From positions 16,777,619 to 16,841,618 of the forward strand of contig OZ023182.1 in assembly GCA_963995505.1 (NCBI GenBank): a stretch of DNA of 64,000 nucleotides, written 5' to 3'. The stretch comes from Hypericum androsaemum. Lineage: Eukaryota > Streptophyta > Magnoliopsida > Malpighiales > Hypericaceae. How positions within the stretch are numbered: position 1 is the first letter of the stretch; the number at the start of each line of letters is the position of its first letter. The translations under genes were made by a program, and so were the position numbers. Under the pieces are notes generated by a model. It was given only the letters and a program-made list of their open reading frames with translations, searched no databases and was not told where the DNA came from. This document shows positions 1 through 11,993 of the stretch, one piece after another.

Positions 1-59
1 ATAACTCGATCGACTTGTGATTTTAAACATATTTTTGACATCCTTTCACTTCGAATTTG

Positions 60-145
60 GAGAAGTCATAAACTAAAAAGTTGTAGATCTACATTTTAGC
101 TTTGCACAGCAACTTGAATCACCTCAATCGGACTCAGGAGTAAGA
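60..145 (+). repeat. Dispersed repeat remnant (inverted partner near 57.7 kb)
   Basis: The segment contains agaagtcataaact and, a little later, agctttgcacag. The reverse complement of about 57640-57745 has nearly the same words in the same order and spacing. This looks like two old copies of a piece of the same transposon. No ends can be drawn. Confidence 0.4.
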
Positions 146-1376
146 ACTTGTGGCTCTCCAACCAGAATCTCTCAACCGCTTCTCACTGTCGCCCCTTTTA
201 CACAATCGAACTCCGGTCTGCTCCTCGTCGGCGTTGGAGTGGTGATCGGTGTTGGACTCGTAGCAACATCGTCGGCCTCAGATCTAAAACCATGCATTTT
301 AATTAGAGAGAGAGATGAGGGAGAGAGGGAGAGAGAGAGAGAGAGAGGGGGGTACAGAAAACTGTTTCCGTACAGAAAACTCCTCTCTCTTTCCGTACCA
401 AATCCAGCCCCAATACTTTTATGGCATCTCGAGATTTAAAAAATCAAGCTTTATTTCCCTCAAATTTATTTTGATTTATAACCACGACTAATTGAATTAT
501 GAGATGGATATTACTTGAGAAAGAGCGACAATTTTCAAATATCCTTTAGACAACTAATTGAATTATGAGATAACAAGGACTTAGAAGTGTCCCAATTCTC
601 AAATATCCAAAGGGTTTGTAGTCAAATTATATTAGACATTCTAAATATTTATGAGATCTACGATTCAATCATGATATTGTTATAGTGTCAAAATTTTTTT
701 TTAAAAAGTATCATAATATTTAAGAACTCAAATTTAAAATCTCTTATTTAATTTACAACAAGCTTATTTTTATAGTATTAGCCTTTTATACAGAAAACGA
801 CAGATACTTGCAATAATACGAGAGAAACTTAATAAAACTTTGGTATTTCCAACCCAAAAAAATCCTTTGATAATAGAAGAAAAGAAATAAAAGAGAGAGA
901 AAGAGAGAGAGAGTTTTGTTTTCTTGCCACCGGTAATTTGTCCATTATCGCTCCTCCCCTCACACAAACCCCACTCTGGTGCGAATGTTGGAAGCACGGA
1001 AGCAAACCAAAGGCCAAACTTTTAAAAAATATCCCAGTAGTTTTTTTATAAAAAAATTCTTGAACTTATTAATACAAATTTAAATAGTATAATGTTCCTC
1101 TGAATAACATAATAATACAAGTTTTTTATAGCATTTTTTTACTCACTTACATACTAATAAATTATCTACCTTGAAATTGCTGTGACGCATAAATTTTCTC
1201 ATATAGTACGATCAAATTATTTAAAAAATTTTAAACATACTTTGAACAGAATATTACAAACACGGTAAAACCTTTAAAATATATCAAAAAATTTTAACAA
1301 ATATTTAACAATATTACACATTCAATAACCAAACTCAAACTAACATATCCTGTCAACTATTTTCCACCCCACCAGC

Positions 1377-1380
<4 letters not shown>

Positions 1381-1411
<31 letters not shown>
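1381..1411. repeat. (GA)n microsatellite
   Basis: About 31 bases of nearly pure GA dinucleotide lie just before the GRF coding region, in the likely promoter or 5' UTR. Confidence 0.9.
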
Positions 1412-1412
<1 letters not shown>

Positions 1413-1473
1413 GTACATGTACTAAAGAAGTTGCTTGGCTTTAGTGCACATAAGTGGTTAAGTTGGGAATTCG

Positions 1474-3968
1474 GTGGATGGGAAAAGGGGAGCTGCCATT
1501 TTTCCACATAAAGGAAGCTGCTTAATTATTATGGGTACCAAAAATGAAGGGTATAGCGTTAGGGACAAGGAATCACCAGCCCAAGAGGGCAGCAAAGTTG
1601 GTGCCTTTGATGCTTCTTTAGGTGTGTCCATGGCACCTCCCACCTGTTTTAGCAACCTCAACTTGATGATGATGATGGCTCATCCCCACCGTCCATTCCC
1701 GGGTGATGTTGATGTTGTTGGTGGGCCCACCTCGAGAAGAAGCTCCATGGCTGGCGATATATACGAGGCCAGTTCTGGGGGTGGTGGTTGTTGTTTTGGG
1801 AACGCCCAGTACCAGCTAAACCAGCCATTTGAGACCCAGACAAGTAAATAAAGTTGTGATTTTTCTGATTTTAAGTTCTGGGTCTGATGCATATCTCACT
1901 TTCACTGTGCATGTCTTAAAAAGTTTGGATTTTTTTTTAACTTGCTTGGATGTCATTGTAAGTAAAGTTCCTAACTTTATGGTTTGTTGTGGTTTTTTTT
2001 TTGGGTCTAAATGTAGGAGGAGGAGGAGGAGGAGGAGGAATGACGGCTTCTCTGGGATTTCCTTTCACAGTTGGTCAGTGGAAGGAGCTGGAAAGACAAG
2101 CTATGATATACAAGTACATGGTGGCTTCAGTTCCTGTGCCTCCCCAACTTCTCATTCCTCCTAATTTCAGGAATTTTCCTCCTGACCCAGCTGCTTCTGC
2201 TGCTTCCCTTTCTCTCTGTAAGCCAACTTCCCTCCAATATATTTTACTGTTTAGCCAATGGAACTCACTCAAGGAAGAGGGAAAGTTTTAGTTTTTAGGT
2301 TATGTTTCACTGCACTAATCAGCAATTTTTGTAGCTTTCCCTTCTAAATCTTGGAAATGGTTAGTTCTTGCTTTAGTCACTGTATAATATTCTCTCTTTT
2401 TTTGTGAGTTCTACCCAAAAGAAAGACATGACTTGAAATGTTGGTATTGTGGAATGAAAATGGATGGTTGTTCCGGTGTTTGATCTTGTAGACCTTTGGA
2501 AGGCTATCAATTGCCGAATTCGGTGTAGTTTTTTTTACCACTACCAACAGCAAACTATCTGTTGCTTTGTAGTTGGAAGTAATGGACTTGGCACGAGACT
2601 GAGGGGAAACGATTTGGAGCCAGGGAGGTGCAAGAGGACTGATGGGAAGAAATGGCGGTGCTCAAGAGATGCGGCCCCTGACCAGAAGTACTGTGAGCGC
2701 CACTTGCATAGAGCGCGCCCCCGTTCAAGAAAGCCTGTGGAACTCCTTCCCAATGACAATGCCAATATCATTAATCTCAACCTCAATGCTGGAAACAACA
2801 AGAAGACTCAAATTGTTACCACGGCTGCGCATTCAGATTCTGGATTCCCCAGCGATAGAACTGTTTCTAGCTGGCAGTTGACCGGGGCTAATTCACTTCC
2901 ATATTATCAAATTCATGTCTCTACCGACAAGAGCGAGAAAATGACAGCTTGTGATCCGGATAGTCCTTTTATATCGGCATACAACCAACCCAGGTAAGTC
3001 TAGTGCAGTTGTATTTTTGTGTTCCGAGTCAGGAATGTAATTTTCTGGTTTGCAAGCAATTACTGTACAGGAATCTATTTCATGTTAAATAGTGGACACA
3101 CTATTGTTGCACTTAAGAGGATCACAAAAGATAAGAAGTTGACAATTAGACTATGCATGATCATTGGCAACACAAAATGTGGCTACCAATTGGAAATTTG
3201 AACCAGTTATGAAACTTTGAACTTTGATGCCTTCTTCTTATTTCCAACTTTGTGTAGCTTCCAGATCAGTTCATTACTTAGTTGTCAGTGTTTTCCTTCC
3301 ACCAAAATGGAAATATTTGGTTGCACTTCTTGATTTGGGTTGCTTTGAATTGAAGGGAACTTGAGTGGTTGGTGAATGGAGGGCCGTTTCCCTTAACCAC
3401 GAATGATCAAGATCAGCAATGGCGTGATCGAGCTGCAGAGAGTTCCTCCATCAATTATCAAGAAGAGCCTTCCCATTTGAACTTGCTAGGACTCTTTGGT
3501 TCAGTAGAGAATGACCGTGGCAACCAGCACTCTTTCCTCAACGAGGCACCAAGACCATTCATTGATGCATGGTCTAGTTCCAGGAATGTCACCGGCTCGC
3601 CTTCTCGGGACGGAGGAAATGTTACAGAAAATGATACCAGTTACATCCCAATTAGTTTAGCTCTAAACAGATCACATGACCTGGCTTCTAGTTCATGGAC
3701 ACCACCAACTACACCAGGCGGTCCTCTGGCCGAGGTCCTGAACTTAACCTCGGCCGCCACACACATAACCGCACAGTCTTCTCCTGTAGCTGAAAGCGGT
3801 GATTATGGCGTCAGCCCGTCCGCAACTTCGGTCTCTTCACCATCCGGGGTCCTGCAGAGAACGCTGGTTTCGTTCTCGGACGGCAGTGGAAATAGCAGCC
3901 CAACACTTGCCTGTTCTAGTGCTAACTGCCCTGATATTGCATTGCCATGGTTGGATCACGGCAGATGA
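1474..3968 (+). CDS. GRF: Growth-regulating factor (GRF) transcription factor
   Basis: This is a plant GRF, a nuclear transcription factor that works with GIF coactivators to promote cell proliferation in young organs. My model has four exons: 1474-1843, 2017-2217, 2573-2993 and 3356-3968, giving 534 residues. The QLQ domain (about residues 137-171, with [13 protein letters not shown]) is the GIF-binding part. The WRC domain (about 204-245) has C210, C220, C231 and H234 in the C-x9-C-x10-C-x2-H spacing that binds zinc, followed by a basic stretch. The C-terminus has a GGPL motif and an FFD-like PFIDAW, as in the GRF1-4 type. A run of seven Gly codons precedes QLQ. The start is the least certain part: a later in-frame Met at 1531 is possible, and exon 1 has no domain. 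A miR396 site lies in exon 3. Confidence 0.93.
2721..2742 (+). promoter_or_regulatory. miR396 target site in the GRF mRNA
   Basis: The 22 bases from ccgttcaagaaa through gcctgtggaa encode the end of the WRC domain (RSRKPVE). They pair with the known miR396 sequence, leaving one bulged base, which is the arrangement described for GRF genes in many plants. The transcript is therefore expected to be cleaved by miR396 in mature tissue. The pairing is judged against remembered miR396, as the miRNA gene is not in this window. Confidence 0.88.
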
Positions 3969-4210
3969 AACCACTAAGTTGAGATTGGAATCGGTTTTAT
4001 ACATTTGATGCTGGTTTGTTTCCTCTTTTTTTGTTGTTTATTTGTTCTTTGATTTGGCTTAGTTAATTCTTGTCCTAGCTTTTCATGTAAGTTGTGCACT
4101 AGAACCTGCCGATGTGTTTGTTCAAAATTTTCCTCTGCAACCTCTTTTTACGAATTAATTTTTCTCCATGGTTTTGTATGCTTAATTAATATATGTTTAA
4201 CCTGTATCGT
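3969..4210 (+). other. Probable GRF 3' UTR
   Basis: T-rich sequence follows the GRF stop codon. No other gene is visible before the repeat that begins near 4215. The polyadenylation site cannot be fixed by eye. Confidence 0.45.
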
Positions 4211-4214
4211 TATA

Positions 4215-4505
4215 TGGTTGGAGCAGATTTGTCCCAAATGGGCTTTATCGAACGGCAGTGGATTGATCCAGAGTAGGGTCTTAGACCGTTTGGACCGATA
4301 ATAGTATACTTCGGTTACGAGAGGCATGTCTACTTATCGATAATAGTATATTGGTGATCCCTGATCGCGCGTGAGCTTTTTTTATTTTTGTCTTTGTGTT
4401 TTAACTTTTTTGCAAAAAACTTTTTCCGTGTCCAATAGTCTAAAGAGTTTGGAATAGATCTATTCCGGACCCAATCCAAACACCCTGTTCGATCAAGATG
4501 GGCGC
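4215..4505. repeat. Small inverted-repeat element, member of the minisatellite-bearing family
   Basis: The right arm (about 4375-4500) has a T-rich block, then tttttgcaaaaaac, then a stretch ending in ggacccaatccaaacaccc. The same order of words occurs near 44140-44260. The left arm (about 4250-4290) has a diverged inverted copy (ggattgatccagagtag). The interior repeats cgataatagtata twice. It looks non-autonomous, and I see no coding capacity. Confidence 0.5.
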
Positions 4506-5529
4506 TTGTTGATCTGAGTTTTGAGCCAGAAGTTAAAAACGTTACAAATTAGCAAATTAAAAATAACAAGTCTTGCAATGTCGGTTCGAAATTGACCCCC
4601 AATTTTCGTGTCTTGACATTCACGACCTTGGAAATTGCTCAGCTTCTAAATTGTCGTCAGCCATAAAGTCCATAAAAAATATTTTAATATTCAATTTGAC
4701 AAAACTTAATAAAACCCAACATTTGTATAGAACTGACAGAAAGAGTACAAGTGCATTTCTTTTAGGTAAATGGATATAAGTGCACCTAAAGAAGAAGGAA
4801 TGGAAGTTGAGGTTAAATAGGCCCAAAAAAGGCTAGGAACTGAACAAGACAAACAATAAAGCTAGAAAAAATCTGTTTTTTTTTCAAAAAGTAAAGCTGG
4901 AAAAACTGATAACACATGCGAGCATTTGTGATTGGAACTTTTCTTTATCTTTTTTGAAGAGCGTTATATATATATATATTTTAAGGAAATTTTGCCCATC
5001 AGCTTGTGCATTGGATGCCATTCGAGTACCTTTTTCGTCTCTTTTTCCTATGTTTTTATTTCTTTTTTGCAACCAATGGATCATTAACTGTACATAATAT
5101 ATGGAGTTGATCCGCCATTTTACACCAATACTATATCTACCTGCTGAATTTTTGCCGATTTATTGTTACACCTTGTGCCATCGAAGTAAGTGGCCCTTTG
5201 GCTCGATCCAAAGTTATATATGGGTAATAAATTTATTAAAGTTAATACAGGGAGTGTGAGTATAAACATTAACAATAATGTAATTAACTGGTCTAATTGA
5301 CGTGGAATCCGATTATAGTCCAATGAGTTTGACGCAATCCCGTAATAATCCCGAATTGAAATATCAATTTATAAAAGTTTTCAATTAAACGGAATTTCAT
5401 TCTCACACTAGTCAAAGGTAGATCTCTACTTGCTTGCATTAATACATTAATCTACTAGAATTTCTTAACTAATTGGGTCATTGCAACCTGCACCTGTTAG
5501 GACCATCATCCGATCAATGGACGCCAAAG
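4506..5529. other. Intergenic, no gene seen
   Basis: AT-rich DNA lies between the repeat and the 3' end of the IQD gene. It contains short TA runs (about 4965-4980) and only short, non-conserved open frames. The part near 5530 is probably IQD 3' UTR. Confidence 0.5.
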
Positions 5530-7863
5530 TTAGTAATACGTTTCCTGATAGGCCTCATGAGTATTGCACACGTAGTTTGGGCTCATCATCGAGTTATATT
5601 CTCGGGCTGCACTGTCATTTTCACGGACAACGACTCGATGAGGAGCGGGAAAAGATAGCCGCTTCCTGGCGGTCTTTTCGGTCTCCCGAGAGGAAGACCT
5701 CTGCCTCGGAGCGCTGTACGAACGAGACCGTGCCTTCGCGGACTCGGTGGCCGCCATGTAGCTCGGGATCGGAGTTGAAGCCGATCCATCCTCCGCGCTG
5801 TTCCTCGGGATAACTTTGATGAGCCTAGGGCTAGCAGAGTGAACTTGGAGGGGTCTTCTAGGGGTAGTAATTGGAGAACAAGTGGAGTAGAAGCTAGGCC
5901 TGTGTGGTCTAATTGGGTTTGGTGTGGTCGAAGAAAATGAGTGTGGTAGAGAAGTGTCCATTTCCACTGTCCTAATAGGGATGGTCATAGAAATGGAAGA
6001 ACAATCCCTGTAATGGTCACATGAAGCCCTTCTGTTGTCCCAATATTGGTTCCTTCTGCTCCATCTGGGTCTCTCTTCTAGCTCCCCTTCACTTGCATAT
6101 GTTGTTTCCCTTCTCGGTGCTGGTCTCTGTTTGGTAAATTAAGCCCATAAAATAAATTAATTTAACAAGACAAATATAAATTTTATTCAACAAATTAAAA
6201 GAAAGACAAGACAGATATGTTAAACAGTTGTTATAACTGACAAGTTCTTAAGGACTATCATCATATATGCTTGTCACATGTATGTGGTCCTTAACAGTAA
6301 ATAGCATCAGCGAGATTTTGTTTAAATGACGAGAGACACAAATTTTATTAAGAAAATTTTGCATTCAAGGCGTGCGAATAAAAATACACAATTAAAAGAC
6401 CTATTGTTAAATAAAATTTGATAATACTCAATTCTAAATATCGTTGATCGCACGGTATAGCTCCATCCATTATCAAGGTGAGGCTCATGTACTTTATTGT
6501 TCAGAAAATTGAAGAATAAATATTACTAACCATATAATTAAAAAGAAGAGGAGTTTATGAATAACTAACTGATGGTAACTGAAACTATAATAAAAATGGG
6601 AGAGACAAAACCTGGTGAGAGAAAGGACAAGGCAGCGAGTCTTTTTCCCGTTTCAAGGCAAGTCCTCGCAGGTTTGTTTCTTCTAACATTGCTTTAATGT
6701 CCTCGAATGCTTGTTGGTGGTCATAATTCCAATGCACCCAATCATCATCAGTATGGCCGCTCCCATTTTTAGACTGCAATTTCCAGTAACCAAAACATAA
6801 ATACGCCATATTAAAAAAACCTAAAAAAAGCACAAATATTCACAAGAAAAGTTTGTTGTTAAGGCATCCGAAGCTTAAAGAAGCATAAAGATAAATTTTT
6901 AAATACACATAACAAATTGTAGCTAGATGTTAGAAGAATAGATTACACACAATATATGGTTCGATTGAAAAAAATTATGTAAAACTCGATGTCTATGTTA
7001 GTATGTGATTGCCTAAAGGAAGTCAAGTCAATTAACCCAAAGAACGCTACTCAATTTTTTTTTTAAAAAAACCAATTAATTAGAAAAATTGTACTCACTT
7101 GAGAAGTATACTTGACGTCAGCGAGATTGGACCCCCACACGAAGCCTGTAGGGTCATTAGTACCGGAAGAAACCATAGAACCGGTTGTCCCTTGATCATC
7201 ATCATCATCATCATAAGGAGAGAGGAAGCTCTTATGGCGTGTTTGGTCCCTGACCCTGGCTTGGACCCTCATGAGAGCCTCCATGCATTGGAGGGTCAGC
7301 TTGGCTCGCTTCCTCACGTTGTGTCCTCTCACTAACGCTTGCAGCTTCACCAGCCCTTTCAGTGCCCCAAGAGCTCTCCTTGCCAGGTACCCTCTGAATG
7401 CGGTCTGTATGGCGACAGCAGCCACGTGTCGCCTCACGAGATGGGACATCCCGGAGAGCCTGGCGACCTCTGCAGCTGCTCGGGCGGTTGCAACAGCCGC
7501 CCGAGCAGCTGCGGATGTCGCCATGGCGACCGCAGCATGAACATCAGCTGCTTCTCTAGCTATGGTTTTGGATTTTTCACAGTGGTGTGTTATGGTCTCC
7601 TGGTTGGTTGAAGTAGAAGGCTTCTTGAAAACCCATCTCCTCCTGCCTCTCTTCTGCACGTGTAACGTCAAGAAACATTGCATGGCATTTCAATGTTCTG
7701 TAATGGAAATTAGTTTCTGTTAATTTAAATTAATTACCTTTTGATCTTCATCTTCATGTTCTTCCCTCCTTTTGGTGCTGTCTCTCTTCTCGTTGTCTTT
7801 GGTGGGAGACCTGAACGCCCTTTTAACTGCTGTTAACCAAGAAGTTGCTCCAATTTTTCCCAT
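5530..7863 (-). CDS. IQD: IQ67-domain (IQD) calmodulin-binding protein
   Basis: The model has four exons on the minus strand: 7863-7738, 7653-7099, 6773-6612 and 6126-5530, all joined in phase 0, giving 479 residues, a normal IQD size. The N-terminus [20 protein letters not shown] is the family signature. The IQ67 domain (about residues 117-184) contains [17 protein letters not shown] and further IQ-like repeats, which bind calmodulin. An Ala-rich helix precedes it (about 73-105). The C-terminus has the DUF4005 motif [16 protein letters not shown] (about 402-417) and a basic, Ser-rich tail. Known IQDs are scaffolds linking calcium signals to microtubules, membrane or nucleus. The exact subfamily is not assigned. 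The last about 25 residues after the DUF4005 region are unconserved and could instead be read-through past an unseen donor site. Confidence 0.93.
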
Positions 7864-7910
7864 TGCAAACAAAGGAACCACGACACAAGTAGTGTTGGCC
7901 TGGCTCTTTG

Positions 7911-7920
7911 TATTTATATA
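7911..7920 (-). promoter_or_regulatory. TATA box of the IQD gene
   Basis: On the minus strand the sequence reads TATATAAATA, about 48 bases before the chosen ATG. This implies a very short 5' UTR and supports the start codon. Confidence 0.6.
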
Positions 7921-8784
7921 AGCAAGCTCCACCCAGACCATCAGGATTCAGGAGGTTGCATGTATATAATTAGGGGAAAATTGGTGAATTTATTTAGAGT
8001 CAAGTATCGTCCAACCGTATTTATGTGACGATTTTCTGAATAGCGTATTTTACATTCGTAAGACTTGAAACTTCAATCTAAATTGTCTTTAATTGAACCA
8101 AAGTCTTTTACAACTTTGACCAACTCAGACTAATTAAAGAAAAAAATATTTTAGCATATTGTGGTTTAATGTTTTCTGAGCAAGTACTTTGCATTTTAGT
8201 TTTGTCTATTTTGGTGATAGTGGTTTCTAAAATTCACATATGTAGTCGGTATAAATTGAGAATTCTTTGTCATCACATGGTATCTATAAATTAAAAAAAA
8301 AACTAAAATCACATTGTGTCGAAGTGAAATTTTTTCCATAATTAATTTAGAGGGGTATCTAGTCTAATGCAAGTAAATGTGGGGATATTGATAGTCCATG
8401 CATTTTGGAAGAGCTCCCTCCCTGCCATTTTTATAATGTGTGTAACGTTAATATATGCAGGCATGTAATATAAAGGTTAAAAAGGAGTTTTGGGGGTTTC
8501 TCGGGCTAGGAAAAGGACACAGTGAGGGAGCTATCTGTCAGAAATTTGGAGGCAACATCAAAGAGTTGGTAGTGAAAGTACTCAGAAACCTCCCTCGAGA
8601 CTGGTGAAAGCTATTACACACTGGTGGGAATCGGCGTTGTTGGTGCTCCTCTCCTTTTGCTTTTTGTAGTAAATCACTCGGTTGCGAGTGCTCCCGCAGC
8701 TTCACGTGTTAAAAGACTATGGAGTGCGATTCCCTCTGCCTAAAGAGCCAACGACACTCCCCCAGCTTGGTTTTCTTTTTGGGG
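7921..8784. other. IQD upstream region, no gene seen
   Basis: AT-rich up to about 8460, then a mixed-composition stretch (8480-8760) with no recognisable frame or repeat. It contains whatever distal promoter the IQD gene has. Confidence 0.5.
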
Positions 8785-9894
8785 GGCAAATTATCTCCTA
8801 GTACCTGGTGTTTGATCATCCTCTCTCTCGAATCTCTGTATTTTAAAAATAATTTTACCGTCCCCCGTGTTTGATCTTATCAACTCTCGGGTCCTTGGCG
8901 CACGTTATCAGCTTTTTTTTCATTTTTGGTCAAGAAAATGACTATTATACCCCTCTGGTTTCCTTCTCAGGCAAACCCAACCTTCCAGCGAATTTTTCTG
9001 GCAAAAAAAAAACCATAAAAAATTCAAAAGATCCCGCCCTTTGCCTCTTCTTCCTCTTCTCCAAAGGGTCCTGCCCCTTCCCTGCCACCGTCTTTCTTCC
9101 TCACGACCATCTCTCTCCTTAGAATCTTGAATTTTGCCCAAATTAAAATCAAAATTAAAGCTCCATCTTCTTTGTTCCCTGGTTACTTTATTTTGATTTC
9201 GATTGGGTCCCGGTCCCCATCTCCGAAGCCGTCCCCTATCATGGTTGATTTCGATTGTCGCTCTCCTACCCTGCAATAAAGAAACCCCAATAGCGACGAA
9301 GCTCTTGGAGCTCTACGGTGTGGAATTGGGAAATTAGGGTTTGAGCTGGGTGACGGCGTCGACGAAGCGCTCGTGGAGCTCGGCGGTCCAGCGGAGGCGA
9401 GGCTTGGGGTCGGTGGTTAGGCATAGCTCGACCTCGACTCCCTCTATATCTTGGTGCCGGCGGGTAGGAGAAGAGCGGCTGCCTCTTCTGAGCCCACCCC
9501 AGGCCTGAATCAATCGTAGCTCGGCTCCCTCCATATCTTGTCGTTGTTGTACCGAGTAGTGTCCATGGTTCAGGCCGCTTGCTACCGTCACCATCGTCGC
9601 TTACTGCCGGTATCAAGATTTTTTGGTTTTTGTTGTCAGATTTTTGGGTTTTTCGCTGGAGTTTGTCGGAGAGTCGCCGGAGAAGATGACCGGCAAGTTG
9701 GGTTTGCCTGAGAAGATGACCATATGAGTATAATAGTCATTTCCTTGACAAAAATGAAAAAAAGAGCCGATGACATCATCGAGGTACCCGAGAGTTGATA
9801 AAATTAAACACGGGGTACGGTAAAATTAATTTTTAAAATATAGGGACCCGAGGAGGAGGATGACCAAATACCAGGGACTAGGGAGTAATTTACC
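8785..9894. mobile_element. Gene-capturing Mutator-like element (Pack-MULE type), element P1
   Basis: The two ends are inverted copies about 200 bases long (about 8785-9000 and 9680-9894). The left starts GGCAAATTATCTCCTAG; the right, read backwards, starts GGTAAATTACTCCCTAG. Shared inner words include gtgtttgat, atcaactctcggg, caggcaaacccaac and a tgactattata block. The GC-rich centre carries a MYB-CC fragment on the minus strand. No transposase is present, so it is non-autonomous. A clean target-site duplication is not visible because both flanks are T-rich. Long TIRs around a host gene piece are the Pack-MULE pattern. Confidence 0.8.
9343..9455 (-). pseudogene. Captured fragment of a MYB-CC (PHR1-like) transcription factor
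   Basis: The minus strand encodes LTTDPKPRLRWTAELHERF followed by VDAVTQL. This is the first part of the GARP/MYB DNA-binding domain of plant MYB-CC proteins. It stops there: the rest of the domain (the SHLQKY helix) and the coiled coil are missing and a stop follows within a few codons. The phrase caagatatRgagggag occurs twice upstream (about 9440-9455 and 9525-9540), so the captured piece is internally duplicated. It lies inside TIR element P1. Transcription cannot be judged. Confidence 0.8.
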
Positions 9895-10798
9895 TTTTTT
9901 TAATAATGGGTAAACTCTGATATATAAATACAATTATATCTTAAATAAACGTCATACCTGCAACCCAATCTCCTAACTAAAGATCCTCTAGTTCATCATT
10001 GTGAGAACTACTACTACTCACGCAGAATTATCTCTAAGATTGCAGCCGCCGGCTTCAGTAAAATCCTACTGCGGTAAAATCTAGTGAAAAAAATATGCAG
10101 GAGGGAAAGAACACCTCAGTAAGTTAGGAACTTGCCTTAACGTTGATTTTACAAGATCATGCACCATCTGAATCACTAGTCTTAAGAGTACACCGAGTGA
10201 AGCTAACTTCCGCAAATCATCTATGTATACATTCATACAAGAAACTAAAGGTATATCATCAAACACACGAGTTAAAAGAAATCCCTGCAAGTGAGCTTGG
10301 TTTTCTTTCGCCGGTTTGTTTATATTCATGCTATTTGGTTGATGATCACCTCCTATACAAACGAGAATTTGTCGAAGTGATAATTAATTTAGATTTACTT
10401 AAAAAAAATTTGTGTTCGAACATCACGAATGTATAAAATATTATTGGAAGAACTATCTCCTAACATAGAGTTTGACAATGCTCGATTTTAATTATCAAAA
10501 ATTACGCAAAAGAGAAAGTCATCACCTCATATTATAAGTGAGTTGTATGCCATTGAGTTAAATTGTACTAGAAATATGTTATTGCAAAGAGTTACTCCCG
10601 ACCTCTCAACTTAATTAGAGAGGATTTAGTCATTCGGGATGGACATAATTAGAGAGAATTTAGTTTGTCTCCCATAAATCATAGAATATTTGTAAGAGTC
10701 CGTTAGCTTGTAGTTTAGCTTTTTTTAGGGGCAACTTATAGCTTAGTTTTTTTTTTGAAATTGGTAAGTGCAGAGCACTCATTCATTAAATAGCAGAA
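9895..10798. other. Intergenic, no gene seen
   Basis: AT-rich DNA between two TIR elements. I see only short unconserved frames and no recognisable repeat. Confidence 0.5.
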
Positions 10799-10953
10799 AA
10801 ATTACAAGGATAAATTGTCCTCAATCTCTTGAAATTTGTTAAAATTATTGTTTTAGCCCTTCTTGTTTCATAATTGACAGTTTAACCTCCTAATTTACTT
10901 TTATTGAACTCTAAGATCCCTCACTGATGTCATCTAGTTAACATAATTCCAAA

Positions 10954-11688
10954 ATGACAATTTTATCCTTCAAAAAAATAAAACAAAAAATATCTTCTTC
11001 TTCCCCAAATCTTATCTTCTTCCCTCCATCCTTTGCTGGGAATCAAAAAAATCATTGCAATTTAATCCCAACAACCACGACATTCCATTCCGGAGGGGAT
11101 TGTTGGGTCTCCCCGTCCACCGTCTCGTCTTCTTCCTCCGCCTCTGCGTCCCCGCCGCTCTTCTCCGACGCGGAGTCGCGGCTCCTCCAGGCGTGGCTGA
11201 TCCTCGAGTACCAGGAGCTCGCTGACCGCTACGAGAGTTCCCTCTCGCAGCTGCACACTCTCGCCGACGAGCTCGTCTTCCTCCACCCTAGGGCGGCGCC
11301 GTCGCTCCCCCTAACCCCGCCTCCAAGTTTCGCCTCCCCCAACCCCGGACCTCTTCCTCCTCCTCCCTCCTCCCTCCTCCACCTCTATGTCGGCCTCCCT
11401 TTCCCCCAACCCAATTTCGCATTTCCACCTTCCATTTCTCTTCGATCAATGATTCTGGGTCATAGACCGGAAGCACGGGTTCGGCCAGAAACGACCACGT
11501 CGGCGACCTCGGACTTGCCGAGGAAGGAGTCCCTCGCCTCCTCCGTCGAGTACCTTCCCCAGGCTCCTCCTCCTACTTGTTCATTGTTGCTTCCTTCCCT
11601 TCTCTCTCTCGGCGTTTGCTTGAAGAAGTCGGCGTCGGGTGTCAGGCGAGGGCTTCGAGGACGAGAGCTTGTTCATTACTTGAATTGA
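10954..11688 (+). pseudogene. Chimeric ORF starting in the P2 TIR and running through captured host DNA
   Basis: This 244-codon open frame begins at an ATG inside the left TIR and continues through the GC-rich centre. The most protein-like part is LLQAWLILEYQELADRYESS (about residues 70-89), a predicted helix followed by Pro- and Ser-rich low-complexity sequence. It faintly recalls the N-terminal helix of plant tandem CCCH zinc-finger proteins (C3H14/15 type), but no zinc finger is present and I am not sure of this. It is most likely a captured 5' gene piece fused by chance to an element-supplied start codon. It could be transcribed, but nothing in the sequence proves it. Confidence 0.45.
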
Positions 11689-11993
11689 CCGATTCAGTTT
11701 ACACGTTTAATTAACAGATTGAGAATAATTGGTGGAACGAAGAAGATGACTTGGGAAGACAGTGATTTTTTTATTTTTTATTGTAAGGGTAAAATTGTCA
11801 TAAAAAATAAATTGATTGATGACATTAGCGATTCAGTTTGACCGATTCAGTTTACACATTTAATTAACAGATTGAGAATAATTGGTGGAACGAAGAAGAT
11901 GACTTGGGAAGACAGTGATTTTTTTATTTTTTATTGTAAGGGTAAAATTGTCATTAAAAAATAAATTGACCGATGACATTATCGAGGGACCTT
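11688..11993. repeat. Tandem duplication of about 153 bp at the inner edge of the P2 right TIR
   Basis: The unit starts accgattcagtttacac at 11688 and again at 11841, with the two copies almost identical. The second copy includes the inner part of the right TIR, so the duplication arose within the element. Confidence 0.85.

Larger units (their letters stand above)
1..1473. other. AT-rich 5' flank of the GRF gene
   Basis: I see no credible gene here. The DNA is AT-rich with several GA/CT microsatellites (about 308-350, 893-913 and 1381-1411). Positions 60-145 resemble, in inverted orientation, a stretch near 57640-57745, so a dispersed repeat remnant is likely. The GA tracts are the kind often found in plant promoters and 5' UTRs, and the one at 1381-1411 lies about 60 bases before the GRF start codon, so it is probably in the promoter or 5' UTR. 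Confidence 0.5.

Noticed and set aside
4092..4301. Small frame after the GRF gene
   Set aside because: Cys/Ile-rich chance frame running from the 3' UTR into a repeat.
7271..7611. Plus-strand frames over IQD exon 2
   Set aside because: Shadows of the IQ67 coding exon; the minus strand has the conserved motifs and splice sites.
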